DNA from: Stieleria marina
Lineage (GTDB): Bacteria > Planctomycetota > Planctomycetia > Pirellulales > Pirellulaceae
Direction: 5' to 3'
Assembly (NCBI GenBank): GCA_007741555.1
Contig: CP036526.1
Location: 434,001-498,000 of the forward strand
DNA length: 64,000 nucleotides
Part shown: positions 35,767 to 43,911 of the stretch, in pieces
Numbering within the stretch: the first letter of the stretch is position 1
How the letters are laid out: every line of letters starts with the position of its first letter
Notes under the pieces: generated by a model
Told to the model about the DNA's origin: nothing
Seen by the model: only the letters and a program-made list of their open reading frames with translations
Database searches by the model: none
Position numbers and translations under genes: made by a program

Positions 35767-36471
35767 ATGGCCGATCAAAACAGAGGCGTATTCATCTACA
35801 GTCGCGATGAAGAATGGTCCGAGGTATCTCGCGACATCGTGATTGGCGACGGGTACATCAGCCGCATCGTGGCATCCACCACTGAACTAGTCGCAATCGC
35901 AAAGCAGTTCACCGGTGAAGCATGTGTCCTGGTGGACTGTACTGACGAAAGCGTAGATGTCGGTCAGCTCTACCAATCGCTTTCGCAGAACAACCTGCCG
36001 ATGCCGATGGTGTTGATGGTTGCCGAAAGCCAGATGTCGCTCGCAACTGAACTGACGAACAAGTTCGCTTGTTTGGTGATGTTGAAAGAAACGGGCTTGT
36101 CCAAACAACGCCAGGCGATCAACGCAGCGTTTGGACGATTGAAATTGGTAGACCATCAAATGGCAGTTCAGCGCAATCATGGGCGACTGACACAGTTGTC
36201 CGAGCGGGAGCGTTCGATTGTCGATTTGGTTGTTGAAGGCGCCCCGAACAAACAGATTGCCAATAAATTGGGTTTGTCGATCAAAACAATCGAACGAGTG
36301 CGGCAAAGCGCTTATCGCAAGCTTGAAGTGCGAAGTACCGCTGAAATGACTCGCGCCGTTATCCTGGGTGATTTGCACGATATCGTTCGTGCGGACATTC
36401 CTGCGACGCCCGTCTTTGCACCCGTCGTTCCCGCGCCATTTGGTGCATCACGAAACTTCGTGAACAACTGA
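35767..36471 (+). CDS. LuxR-type regulator with pseudo-receiver
   Basis: A 234-residue protein; the ATG is preceded by CAGGGGTAAAAG, a usable ribosome site. Residues about 1-125 have the receiver strand pattern (GVFIYSRDEEW, ACVLVDCTDES, PMVLMVAES, CLVMLKE). The phosphorylation site region reads VLVDCTDE, with an Asp near the expected place, but the first acidic pair is replaced by Ser-Arg-Asp. Lys may be present in VMLKETG. Residues about 145-205 are a LuxR helix-turn-helix (QLSERERSIVDLVVEGAPNK, KLGLSIKTIERVRQSAYRKL). Domain order matches FixJ/NarL regulators. It appears related to the gene at 34544, perhaps by old duplication. Confidence 0.85.
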   Translation: MADQNRGVFIYSRDEEWSEVSRDIVIGDGYISRIVASTTELVAIAKQFTGEACVLVDCTDESVDVGQLYQSLSQNNLPMPMVLMVAESQMSLATELTNKFACLVMLKETGLSKQRQAINAAFGRLKLVDHQMAVQRNHGRLTQLSERERSIVDLVVEGAPNKQIANKLGLSIKTIERVRQSAYRKLEVRSTAEMTRAVILGDLHDIVRADIPATPVFAPVVPAPFGASRNFVNN

Positions 36472-36507
36472 ATAGCTGGCGAGCATCATAATCGTAACAA
36501 CTCGTGC

Positions 36508-36652
36508 AGAGCGACCGTCATATAGGCGGTAGGGGGCAACCCCTGCTCTGATCGCTCTTCCGTCGCTGATGGCAACCTAGTGTTCGCCAGTGGCCCGTTG
36601 GTGGCCTCCTTGTTACTGGCAGTCTGGTTGGTTCGCGTGATGCGACCGACCA
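36508..36652 (+). other. structured intergenic element upstream of receiver-like gene
   Basis: Successive stems fill this gap. AGAGCGA/TCGCTCT (36508-36514 and 36552-36558) encloses CCG/CGG and AGGGG-GCAA-CCCCT (36531-36544), like a three-way junction. GCCAGT/ACTGGC (36586-36591 and 36615-36620) encloses a GGCC/GGCC hairpin. Finally TGGTTGGTTCGC-GTGAT-GCGACCGACCA (36625-36652) forms an 11-bp stem ending 29 bases before the next start codon. This could be a leader RNA with regulatory folding. Confidence 0.45.
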
Positions 36653-36681
36653 CTCCACTTTGATGCAAAGAGAAAACACTG

Positions 36682-37236
36682 GTGCGAAAGATCACACTCG
36701 ATTCATTGATGCCCACTCGAATTGACCGCTCGATGCACAGGCTTTCGTCGCCTCTTTGTGCGAACGTCATGCTGATCGATTCGCAGCCTGTCTTTCTGAA
36801 TATCTTGGCCGCCGGCTTTGACAAGCGCGGATTCAAAAATATCGTGACTGCGTCTGCCGTTGGCGAAGCAATCGCAAAAATGCATGGCCAACAACCAGAT
36901 CTGGTTGTTGTAGGTTTGGATGCAGAAGACCAGTTGGGAGTTCAAGCACTTGCCGCGATTCGCAAGGACGCAGCTCTTCGATTGACGCCAGTCTTGGTGA
37001 TCACAACCGCTGCTCAAGTCTCTTACGCAAAAGTCTCGTTTCACCTCAGCGAAGATGCTGTGTTTAGCAAGCCCATCGACATGGGGAGACTGATAGACGT
37101 CGCGGTCGATCGGATCTGCGACCGCAATTTGCGCGATTCAATTTCGGCGACCGTTCGACGCTCCCGTGCTATCCCCGCTTCTGACAAGTATCGCCGGCTT
37201 CGCAAAATTGTTGGTCGCAGCGAACCGATGAGCTAG
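36682..37236 (+). CDS. stand-alone receiver-like protein lacking the phospho-acceptor Asp
   Basis: A 184-residue protein from a GTG at 36682; an ATG at 36709 is an alternative start. Residues about 25-150 have a CheY-like order: VMLIDSQPVF, PDLVVVGLDAEDQLGVQALA, LTPVLVITTAA and DAVFSKPIDMGRLI. The conserved Thr and Lys are present, but the Asp expected in PDLVVVGL is a Gly. The domain is probably a pseudo-receiver. There is no output domain, only a basic C-terminal tail (NLRDSISATVRRSRAIPA). A protein-binding role with the adjacent regulators is inferred. A terminator follows at 37264. Confidence 0.75.
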   Translation: MRKITLDSLMPTRIDRSMHRLSSPLCANVMLIDSQPVFLNILAAGFDKRGFKNIVTASAVGEAIAKMHGQQPDLVVVGLDAEDQLGVQALAAIRKDAALRLTPVLVITTAAQVSYAKVSFHLSEDAVFSKPIDMGRLIDVAVDRICDRNLRDSISATVRRSRAIPASDKYRRLRKIVGRSEPMS

Positions 37237-37263
37237 TTTCCAGAACTGCCTTGGATGATTCAT

Positions 37264-37312
37264 AAAGACGTCGTGATGCTCGAAGATCGAGCTTGCGGGG
37301 TCTTTCTTTTTT
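37264..37312 (+). terminator. rho-independent terminator after receiver-like gene
   Basis: The outer arms AAAGAC (37264-37269) and GTCTTT (37300-37305) enclose an inner hairpin GCTCGA-AGA-TCGAGC (37278-37292). A run of six T follows (37307-37312). It lies 28 bases past the stop codon and insulates the GntR operon promoter that starts 14 bases later. Confidence 0.75.
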
Positions 37313-37325
37313 GCGCCAAAACCGC

Positions 37326-37373
37326 TTGACGCGATTGCTAGACTGCATTACTGTACTACGGACAGTAGTACAG
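37326..37373 (+). promoter_or_regulatory. sigma-70-type promoter with GntR operator
   Basis: TTGACG (37326-37331) and TACTGT (37349-37354) are separated by exactly 17 bases. A perfect 9-bp inverted repeat, CTGTACTAC-GGACA-GTAGTACAG (37351-37373), overlaps the -10 box and presumed start site. This is the expected layout for repression by the GntR protein encoded 17 bases downstream. Confidence 0.8.
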
Positions 37374-37389
37374 AAGGTGAGGTCAAACG

Positions 37390-37776
37390 GTGTTTCGTAT
37401 ACAGATCACGACAGGTGGCAAAGTGCCTATCTATCGCCAGGTCGTCGACCAGATTCGGTCGGCGATTGCGGGCGGGGTGCTGGCCGTCGGCGATCCACTG
37501 CCCAGTGTGCGTGGATTGGCCAGCGAATTGGTGGTCAATCCAAATACCATCGCAAAGGCTTACAGTTCGTTGGTCGCTGATGGGGTGGTCGAAAGCCAGC
37601 AGGGCCGCGGCTATTTCGTGACGCAACATCGCCAGATCTATACCAAGCGAGAACGCAAGCGGCGGTTGGAAGAAACAATCGCGCCGTTGGTAGCCGAGGC
37701 CGTCACGCTTGGCTTTGGCGAAGACGAATTGATTGCTGAAATTCGCAAGCGGTTTGCAAAGATGACTAACCGGTAG
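37390..37776 (+). CDS. GntR-family (YtrA-type) repressor
   Basis: A 128-residue protein from a GTG preceded by AAGGTGAGG. Residues 1-75 are a GntR winged helix (YRQVVDQIRSAIAGGVLAVG, LPSVRGLASELVVNPNTIAK, LVADGVVESQQGRGYFV). The short helical C-terminus is the size typical of the YtrA subgroup, which controls adjacent ABC transporters. The operator overlapping its own promoter supports autorepression. The ATPase gene starts 28 bases downstream, so repressor, ATPase and permease form one operon. Confidence 0.95.
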   Translation: MFRIQITTGGKVPIYRQVVDQIRSAIAGGVLAVGDPLPSVRGLASELVVNPNTIAKAYSSLVADGVVESQQGRGYFVTQHRQIYTKRERKRRLEETIAPLVAEAVTLGFGEDELIAEIRKRFAKMTNR

Positions 37777-37804
37777 ACATAGCTTTTTTGACGGGGATTG
37801 ATCG

Positions 37805-38764
37805 ATGAAGGCACCTGCGATTGAACTAAAACGGCTGACCCGGTATTTCGGCAGTCGGCCTGTTGTACGTGATTTGGATTTTTGCGTGCCCGAGGGCAAG
37901 GTCACTGCACTATTGGGGCTAAACGGAGCCGGCAAAACGACCACGATCCGTATCTTGATGGGGCTGCTTTCGCCGACTCGTGGCGCGGCCATGACGCTGG
38001 GGCAGGACGCAACAAAAATGTCAACGTCGACGCGAGCGCGGATCGGCTACTTGGTCGAAGGTCATTTTCTGTACCCGTCGATGCGAGTGCGGCAGTGTGA
38101 ATCGTTTCAGCGTGTCGGCTATTCCCAGTGGGATGATTCGATGTTCCGCGAGATCGTGGATCACTTTGGGATCGATCCCGACGCCAAGGTTAGTACGCTC
38201 TCACGAGGACAACGTGCGGGCGTTTCGCTTGGTTTGGTTTTGGCGCCCGACCCTGAATTGTTGGTGCTGGATGATCCCGCGCTGGGACTGGATCCGGTTA
38301 GTCGGCGTGCATTGAACGAAACATTGATTGAGTTTGCAGGCGGCGGGCGTCGCACCGTTTTGCTGAGCACACATCTATTGGATGACGTGGAACGAATCGC
38401 CGATCGGGTCGCCGTGATGGTCGGCGGCCGGTTGAAAGTCGATGCGTCTCTGGAATCATTTCGTGATCGAGTGACGTTCTTTACCGTGCCCGCCGGCGCG
38501 ACGAGCGATGCGTCCGATGCAAAACCGTTTGCCGCTGTGCCGGGATTGATCGAAGCACGTCGGTTGGGTGGTGCGTGGCAGTTAGCGGTTGCCGATGCAG
38601 ATCAGGAAACCATGGCTTCGCTCAGCCGCGTGGCTGGTGATGCTGTGACACGCAATGACACAACCTTTTCCGATGCCGTGCTCGCCTATCTGACGCGTGA
38701 GCGGGGCGATGGGTCTTTTTTGGTTTCCGGGCGACAGGCTTCGGGTAGCGTTTCTACTTCATAG
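37805..38764 (+). CDS. ABC transporter ATP-binding protein
   Basis: A 319-residue ATPase. Walker A is GLNGAGKTT (38-46), the signature is LSRGQRAG (132-139, in place of LSGGQ), and Walker B is LLVLDDPALGLD (152-163). The position normally held by the catalytic Glu is Asp157. LLSTHLLDDVERIADRV supplies the H-loop. The last 100 residues are an extra C-terminal domain. In YtrA-controlled systems the partner is a membrane exporter; here it is the permease eight bases downstream. The Glu-to-Asp change could lower ATP turnover, but the remaining motifs are intact. Confidence 0.93.
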   Translation: MKAPAIELKRLTRYFGSRPVVRDLDFCVPEGKVTALLGLNGAGKTTTIRILMGLLSPTRGAAMTLGQDATKMSTSTRARIGYLVEGHFLYPSMRVRQCESFQRVGYSQWDDSMFREIVDHFGIDPDAKVSTLSRGQRAGVSLGLVLAPDPELLVLDDPALGLDPVSRRALNETLIEFAGGGRRTVLLSTHLLDDVERIADRVAVMVGGRLKVDASLESFRDRVTFFTVPAGATSDASDAKPFAAVPGLIEARRLGGAWQLAVADADQETMASLSRVAGDAVTRNDTTFSDAVLAYLTRERGDGSFLVSGRQASGSVSTS

Positions 38765-38772
38765 GTTTTGCG

Positions 38773-40860
38773 ATGAACGCATTGATTAAGAAAGAGTTTG
38801 GTGATGTGTTGCGCTGGACGCCACTTGGAATGATCGGCGCATTCGTGGCCGCTTGGCTCATTTGGCCGACGCAGAACAGCCACTCTTACGCGATGGAAGA
38901 GAGTCTGATCAGTCAGCTGGGCTTGGCTGCGGGAGTCATTGCGGTCGCACTTGGATTGCTGCAGTCCTTGTTCGACACTCGCAACGATTCGCGAGGCTAC
39001 TTGCTGCATCGGCCTTGGCGACATTCGCAGATATTCTGGGCCAAGGTGATCGCCGGATTTATGGCATACGTCCTGACGCTTACGCCGGCCGTCATCGCAA
39101 CGGCAATGTATCTTGGCTGGAAGGGGATTGATTGGTTGCCGGTCGGAGCAGGCCAGGTGATCCCGTTTTGTTGTTATGCGCCGTTCGTGTTTGTGTTGCA
39201 TCCAATGGTCATCTGGATCGCTAACCGTAATGCAAGTTGGACGGGGACGCGGCTTTTGCCGGCCGTCGGAGTTGTCGGAGCCGTTCTACTGGTCTGGGCC
39301 GGAATTGAATCGCTGGACGCTGGGCAGATGTTGGTCGGCACCGGCGTTTTGGTTGTCGCGATCGGCCTTGCGGTGCCTTTGACGCTGTGGGCCAGTCGTC
39401 ACGCCTTCACCAGTGAATCCTATCTACCACCGGCGTCTTCGGCACAAAATTTCTGCCGTAGCAATGTGGTGCTGTTGGCGATTTCGGGAGTAGTCCTGTA
39501 CACAACGGTCGCCGCCTTTGTTATCGAATCGCTACCCAAAGAGGCCAGGGTCTACAACCAATACATGGTGGCTTTGGGAGAACAAGATGAATGGGTGCAA
39601 GTTCGCACGACGCATGCAGCGAGCAACTGGAACTCGATGACGACTGCGACTCGGCCGATTGACGGCAAAGCTGAATTTGAAAGTACAAAACAGTTGCCGC
39701 TCTCAAAATCGGGTACGTACTTAGGGACTGCCTTGGGGCAAGATCGTGGCCAATGGCTCAATCGGTTCAGCAATCTTGGAAGCTTTGAATCGGATTCGAC
39801 AGCGGGAGGAACGCTGACTTTGACGCGCGATGGTGATCGAATTTTGGCGTACAATTACAATGGACTTCAGGGAGTGATCACTCCCGACGGGTTCAGCCCC
39901 ATTGCCAGTAAATCGACGGGCGGTTTCTCTGGGAAGGTCACTGTATTAACGCTGTCTCGGACCGCCAGAAAGAACTTTAGTCCCAACGACAATCCGGTCC
40001 TGATGGATGACGCTGGACTGTATCAATGGGATGCCAGCGGCAAATCCGTTAAACGTCTTTTGGCAGGTGACTTTCAAGCGGCCGGGTTGTCCCTGGGAGC
40101 AACGTCCGACGCGAGTTTCTTTTGGACGATCAGCGGTACCACTCTGACGCGGTACGACTTGGAGCTGCGACCTAGCAGCGAAGAAACCCTCCCATTCGTA
40201 TCCGAAATCGTCGAAATGACTTACTCCTATCAATTGCCATTGATCTCTCTCCACGCAGCCGAAACTTTTGAAGTGGCACCTGTTAGGCAGAATGAGACGG
40301 TTCGCATCGTGCGAGCCGACGATGGGCGATACGGATTGGTTCGAAGTGACAACGGTCGGGACAGCCAGTACAGAATGCTAAGCGGCGATGGGTCGCAGTC
40401 GCTGGCAAGTGTTGATTTGCCAATACCGGCCGTTCCAATTTCAGAAGCAAGGCTGGGGGGCGCTATCCCGCCGATTCTCGGATTCATCGCAGGTGTGGCT
40501 ACCTTGCTGGGAAGCGTTCAGGTCCCTGCGTCACATTGGTTGTGGATTCTAGCGTTGATACAAGGGCTCGTTGCAGCAGTCGCAGTCTGGTGGATAACGG
40601 GAACGCGAGGTTTTTCGCAGCGATCACGCATCGCTTGGGTCGTGACGTCCACGATGCTTGGGATCGGAACCTTGATCGGAATCGTCGCCATCTATCCCAA
40701 ATTGATTTGCGAAGCTTGTCCACGCTGTGATCAGCAGCGACGTGTTGATCGAGAGGCTTGTGAGCATTGCTCGCAAGCATGGGACGCGCCAACCGACGAT
40801 GGCATCGAAATTCGAGAGCAAGAGCCCAACCTGGCACCGGCGATGGCCGAAATCAGCTAA
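38773..40860 (+). CDS. ABC-2-type permease with large extracytoplasmic domain and C-terminal Cys motif
   Basis: A 695-residue membrane protein. About seven helices lie between residues 15 and 255. A soluble, beta-rich region follows (about 260-560, with propeller-like strands such as GTLTLTRDGDRILAYNYNGL), then three more helices (about 565-645). The C-terminus carries CEACPRCDQQRRVDREACEHC-type Cys pairs, likely a zinc ribbon on the cytoplasmic side. It is cotranscribed with the GntR repressor and ATPase. The exported substrate is unknown; cell-envelope stress is a common trigger for such operons. Confidence 0.85.
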   Translation: MNALIKKEFGDVLRWTPLGMIGAFVAAWLIWPTQNSHSYAMEESLISQLGLAAGVIAVALGLLQSLFDTRNDSRGYLLHRPWRHSQIFWAKVIAGFMAYVLTLTPAVIATAMYLGWKGIDWLPVGAGQVIPFCCYAPFVFVLHPMVIWIANRNASWTGTRLLPAVGVVGAVLLVWAGIESLDAGQMLVGTGVLVVAIGLAVPLTLWASRHAFTSESYLPPASSAQNFCRSNVVLLAISGVVLYTTVAAFVIESLPKEARVYNQYMVALGEQDEWVQVRTTHAASNWNSMTTATRPIDGKAEFESTKQLPLSKSGTYLGTALGQDRGQWLNRFSNLGSFESDSTAGGTLTLTRDGDRILAYNYNGLQGVITPDGFSPIASKSTGGFSGKVTVLTLSRTARKNFSPNDNPVLMDDAGLYQWDASGKSVKRLLAGDFQAAGLSLGATSDASFFWTISGTTLTRYDLELRPSSEETLPFVSEIVEMTYSYQLPLISLHAAETFEVAPVRQNETVRIVRADDGRYGLVRSDNGRDSQYRMLSGDGSQSLASVDLPIPAVPISEARLGGAIPPILGFIAGVATLLGSVQVPASHWLWILALIQGLVAAVAVWWITGTRGFSQRSRIAWVVTSTMLGIGTLIGIVAIYPKLICEACPRCDQQRRVDREACEHCSQAWDAPTDDGIEIREQEPNLAPAMAEIS

Positions 40861-41019
40861 CGGGTGACAGATGGCTTTGCGGCCAGACACGAACGAAAAT
40901 AGGCCGCTAGAACGGGGAATCAGCCTTCGACGGACTCAAATGATTTCGCCAACCGCCCGTCATGGTTGGTATAACAGGGAGTGTGTGTCAGCCAACTCTT
41001 CTCCCGTTTTGTGATCGCA

Positions 41020-42579
41020 ATGTCACGACTACTTTCTTCGCTGTCGATCGTTCTGCTGCTTGGGATGACGCAACGTGCGATGCCAAACGACGGCATTGCG
41101 GCGATAAATGCTGTGGCGATAGATGCGGCGGTGAGCCAGATCAATCAAGTGCTGAGCGATTCGTGGCAGCAGCAGGATATCGTGCCAGCGGCGGTCAGTA
41201 GCGATGCGGAGTTCTGTCGCCGCGTGTGGCTGGATCTCGCGGGAGTTGCACCGCCTGTGTCAGAAGTGCGAATGTTTTTGAACGACACGTTGCCTGATAA
41301 GCGAGGCCGGTTGATCGATCGGTTGCTGATGTCACCTCACCACGCCAGTCACATGGCGGCAACGTGGAACGACATTTTGCTGCCCGCTGACGCACAGTCG
41401 ATTCAGCAACGGCAGAACATTGTGGCACTGCAGCGTTGGCTACGCGATCAGTTTATCGACAACACGCCCTACGACTATTTCGTCGCCAGTTTTCTGACCG
41501 CAGGAGGCGCGGCCAATCGCGGGCCGGCGATCTTTTATACGACCCGTGAAGTCGAACCCAAGAAAATCGCAGCGGCAACATCGCGAATTTTTTTGGGGAT
41601 TCAGCTGCAGTGTGCCGAGTGTCATGACCACCCGTTTGATCGTTGGACGCAGGAAGACTTTTGGGGTTACGCAGCATTTTTTGGTCAACTGTCGCGAAGC
41701 GACGAGAACATGAACGCGGGCGGTTTGATCGTGGATCTGCCTGATGGCGATGTTACGATGCCCGATTCCGACGACCCAGTTGCGCCGCATTATCCAGGTG
41801 TCAGCGAACCGCCCGAAGAAGACGTGACGAACAATCGTCGACGGCAATTGACGATCTGGATGGCCTCACGCGACAACGACTATTTTGCTCGTGCTGCTGT
41901 CAATCGATTTTGGGGGCACTTGTTTGGGCGTGGTTTGGTGGATCCCGTCGACGCAATGGACAAAGACAATCCGGCAAGCCACCCCGAGCTGCTCGATTTT
42001 CTGACACGTTACTTTATCCAACAGCGATTTGATTTGCGAAATCTGATCGCAACGATCGCACGTAGTGACGCCTATCAGCGAAGCAGTGCGTACGACGCGG
42101 TGGATCGTCCGCCGGCGGATTCTTTTGCGGTGATGAGTGTGAAAACGCTCACACCCCGGCAGTTTTATAATTCTGTAAGACAGAATGTGATGCGGCAGAA
42201 TCAAGCCGTTTCGATGAACGCCAATGACGCTCAACGAGAACAATTTTTGGCTCGGATGCGTGCGACAGACACTTCGCCGCGCGATTATCCGCACGGCGTG
42301 ATGCAGGCGCTCGGGGTGATGAACGGTCCCGAGATGTCGCGGGCGGTTCATTCAACTCAGAGTGGCCTTTTGGCTTCGTTGGAAGCTCCGTTTTTTGAAG
42401 AAGCCGACAAAGTCGAGGCAATTTTTCTGGCCACGTTGTCGCGTTACCCCAATGAAGTTGAAACTCAACGGATGGCTAGGTTTTTTGCCAAAGCAAATTC
42501 CGAAGTTGAGCGTGGCCAGTTGCGAAGCGATCTGCTTTGGACATTGCTCAATACAGCCGAAGCCACCGTTTGTCCTTGA
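41020..42579 (+). CDS. secreted DUF1549/DUF1553 (PSCyt2/PSD1) protein
   Basis: A 519-residue protein from the ATG at 41020, with a signal peptide (MSRLLSSLSIVLLLGMTQRA). Residues about 35-250 are DUF1549 (FCRRVWLDLAGVAPPVSEVR, RGRLIDRLLMSPHHASHMA, GIQLQCAECHDHPFDRWTQE). Residues about 280-510 are DUF1553 (AVNRFWGHLFGRGLVDPVDA, LIATIARSDAYQRSS). No separate cytochrome c domain precedes them. These pairs are expanded in planctomycetes and normally sit beside DUF1501 genes, as here at 25 bases. Their biochemical function is not established. Confidence 0.93.
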   Translation: MSRLLSSLSIVLLLGMTQRAMPNDGIAAINAVAIDAAVSQINQVLSDSWQQQDIVPAAVSSDAEFCRRVWLDLAGVAPPVSEVRMFLNDTLPDKRGRLIDRLLMSPHHASHMAATWNDILLPADAQSIQQRQNIVALQRWLRDQFIDNTPYDYFVASFLTAGGAANRGPAIFYTTREVEPKKIAAATSRIFLGIQLQCAECHDHPFDRWTQEDFWGYAAFFGQLSRSDENMNAGGLIVDLPDGDVTMPDSDDPVAPHYPGVSEPPEEDVTNNRRRQLTIWMASRDNDYFARAAVNRFWGHLFGRGLVDPVDAMDKDNPASHPELLDFLTRYFIQQRFDLRNLIATIARSDAYQRSSAYDAVDRPPADSFAVMSVKTLTPRQFYNSVRQNVMRQNQAVSMNANDAQREQFLARMRATDTSPRDYPHGVMQALGVMNGPEMSRAVHSTQSGLLASLEAPFFEEADKVEAIFLATLSRYPNEVETQRMARFFAKANSEVERGQLRSDLLWTLLNTAEATVCP

Positions 42580-42603
42580 AACCTAATCGAGCGAGTAAGA
42601 CAA

Positions 42604-43911
42604 GTGCTATCGAAATCATTTGATCGACGACGTTTGATGCAGTTCGCTGCCGCGGGCGCATTGGGGGCAGGCAGTAGCGGACTGATGCCGCAAATCGCCA
42701 AAGCAGCGGCGGAAATCAAATCGCAGGGGCGTCACTGTGTGTTGCTGTGGATGTCGGGAGGTCCCAGCCAGATCGATACTTTCGACATGAAGCCCGATCA
42801 TGCAAACGGTGGTTCGTTGAAAGAAGCAGCGACAGCGGTGCCGGGCCTCCGGTTCAGCGAACATCTGCCGGGACTGGCCAAGCAAGCCGATTCGTTGGCC
42901 ATTCTGCGAGGTTTGAGTACGAAAGAGGGGGACCACGAACGCGGGACAGTACTGATGCGGACGGGGCATATTCCCGGCGGACCGGTGATGTACCCTTCGA
43001 TAGGATGCTCGCTCTCCAAGGAGCTCGGGTCGGCCGAAGCAGAACTACCCAGCTATGTCAGCATCGCACCGAGTGCCTTCGCGCGTGCTTCGATTCGACC
43101 TGGTTTTCTGGGGCCCAAGCATGCGGCAACTTCTGTCGCTGCGGCGGCGGATCCGACAGGTAACGAATTCGCGCGGCTGCGAGTCGATTTTTTAGAACAA
43201 GACAAATCGGTCACTCGCGACCGTCGTGTCGATCGCTTGAAATTATGGCGACAGATGCAAGATGACTTTGCGGCCAAACGCGGTACGGAAAATGTGCTGG
43301 CTCAGAACACAGTCTACGAATCCGCGCTTCGAATGCTGGACAGCGATGCAAAAGATGCCTTTGACCTGTCGACGGAGAGTGACAAAGTGCGCGCGGCGTA
43401 CGGGCGAGAGTCGTTTGGGCAAGGTTGTCTGATGGCCCGGCGATTGATCGAGCGAGGCGTGCCACTTGTCGAAGTCACGTTGGGAAACGGGTTGGCGTGG
43501 GACACGCACGCAGATAATTTCGCCCAAGTGCGTCGGCTGAGTGAGCAGCTGGACGCGGGTTGGTGCACCTTGATGACTGAGCTTCGCGATCGGGGATTGT
43601 TGGAGCGGACAACGATTCTGTGGGCCGGAGAATTCGGACGCACTCCCGTGATCAATCGCAATGGAGGACGCGATCATTTTCCACAAGCGTTTAGCTGCGT
43701 CCTTGCCGGCGGTGGTATCGCTGGCGGACAGGTGTATGGTGCGACCAATGAAAGTGGCATGGAGGTTAGCGATGGCAAGATGGATCAGCAGGATCTGTTG
43801 TCCACTTTGTGCAAGGCTCTTGGTGTCAGTCCGGCAACCGAAAACATTGCCGAAGGCGGCCGTCCCATCGCGATCGCGGAAGGTGAATCAGTTGACGAGG
43901 TACTGAGTTGA
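42604..43911 (+). CDS. DUF1501 Tat-secreted protein
   Basis: A 435-residue protein beginning at a GTG at 42604. The N-terminus FDRRRLMQFAAAGALGAGSS is a twin-arginine signal. Family motifs follow: CVLLWMSGGPSQIDTFDMKP, DHERGTVLMRTGHIPGGPVM and TTILWAGEFGRTPVINRN, which also recall the alkaline-phosphatase/sulfatase fold. It is always paired with DUF1549/DUF1553 proteins in planctomycetes; the biological role is unproven. The stop codon overlaps the TTG start of the next gene, indicating translational coupling. Confidence 0.93.
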   Translation: MLSKSFDRRRLMQFAAAGALGAGSSGLMPQIAKAAAEIKSQGRHCVLLWMSGGPSQIDTFDMKPDHANGGSLKEAATAVPGLRFSEHLPGLAKQADSLAILRGLSTKEGDHERGTVLMRTGHIPGGPVMYPSIGCSLSKELGSAEAELPSYVSIAPSAFARASIRPGFLGPKHAATSVAAAADPTGNEFARLRVDFLEQDKSVTRDRRVDRLKLWRQMQDDFAAKRGTENVLAQNTVYESALRMLDSDAKDAFDLSTESDKVRAAYGRESFGQGCLMARRLIERGVPLVEVTLGNGLAWDTHADNFAQVRRLSEQLDAGWCTLMTELRDRGLLERTTILWAGEFGRTPVINRNGGRDHFPQAFSCVLAGGGIAGGQVYGATNESGMEVSDGKMDQQDLLSTLCKALGVSPATENIAEGGRPIAIAEGESVDEVLS

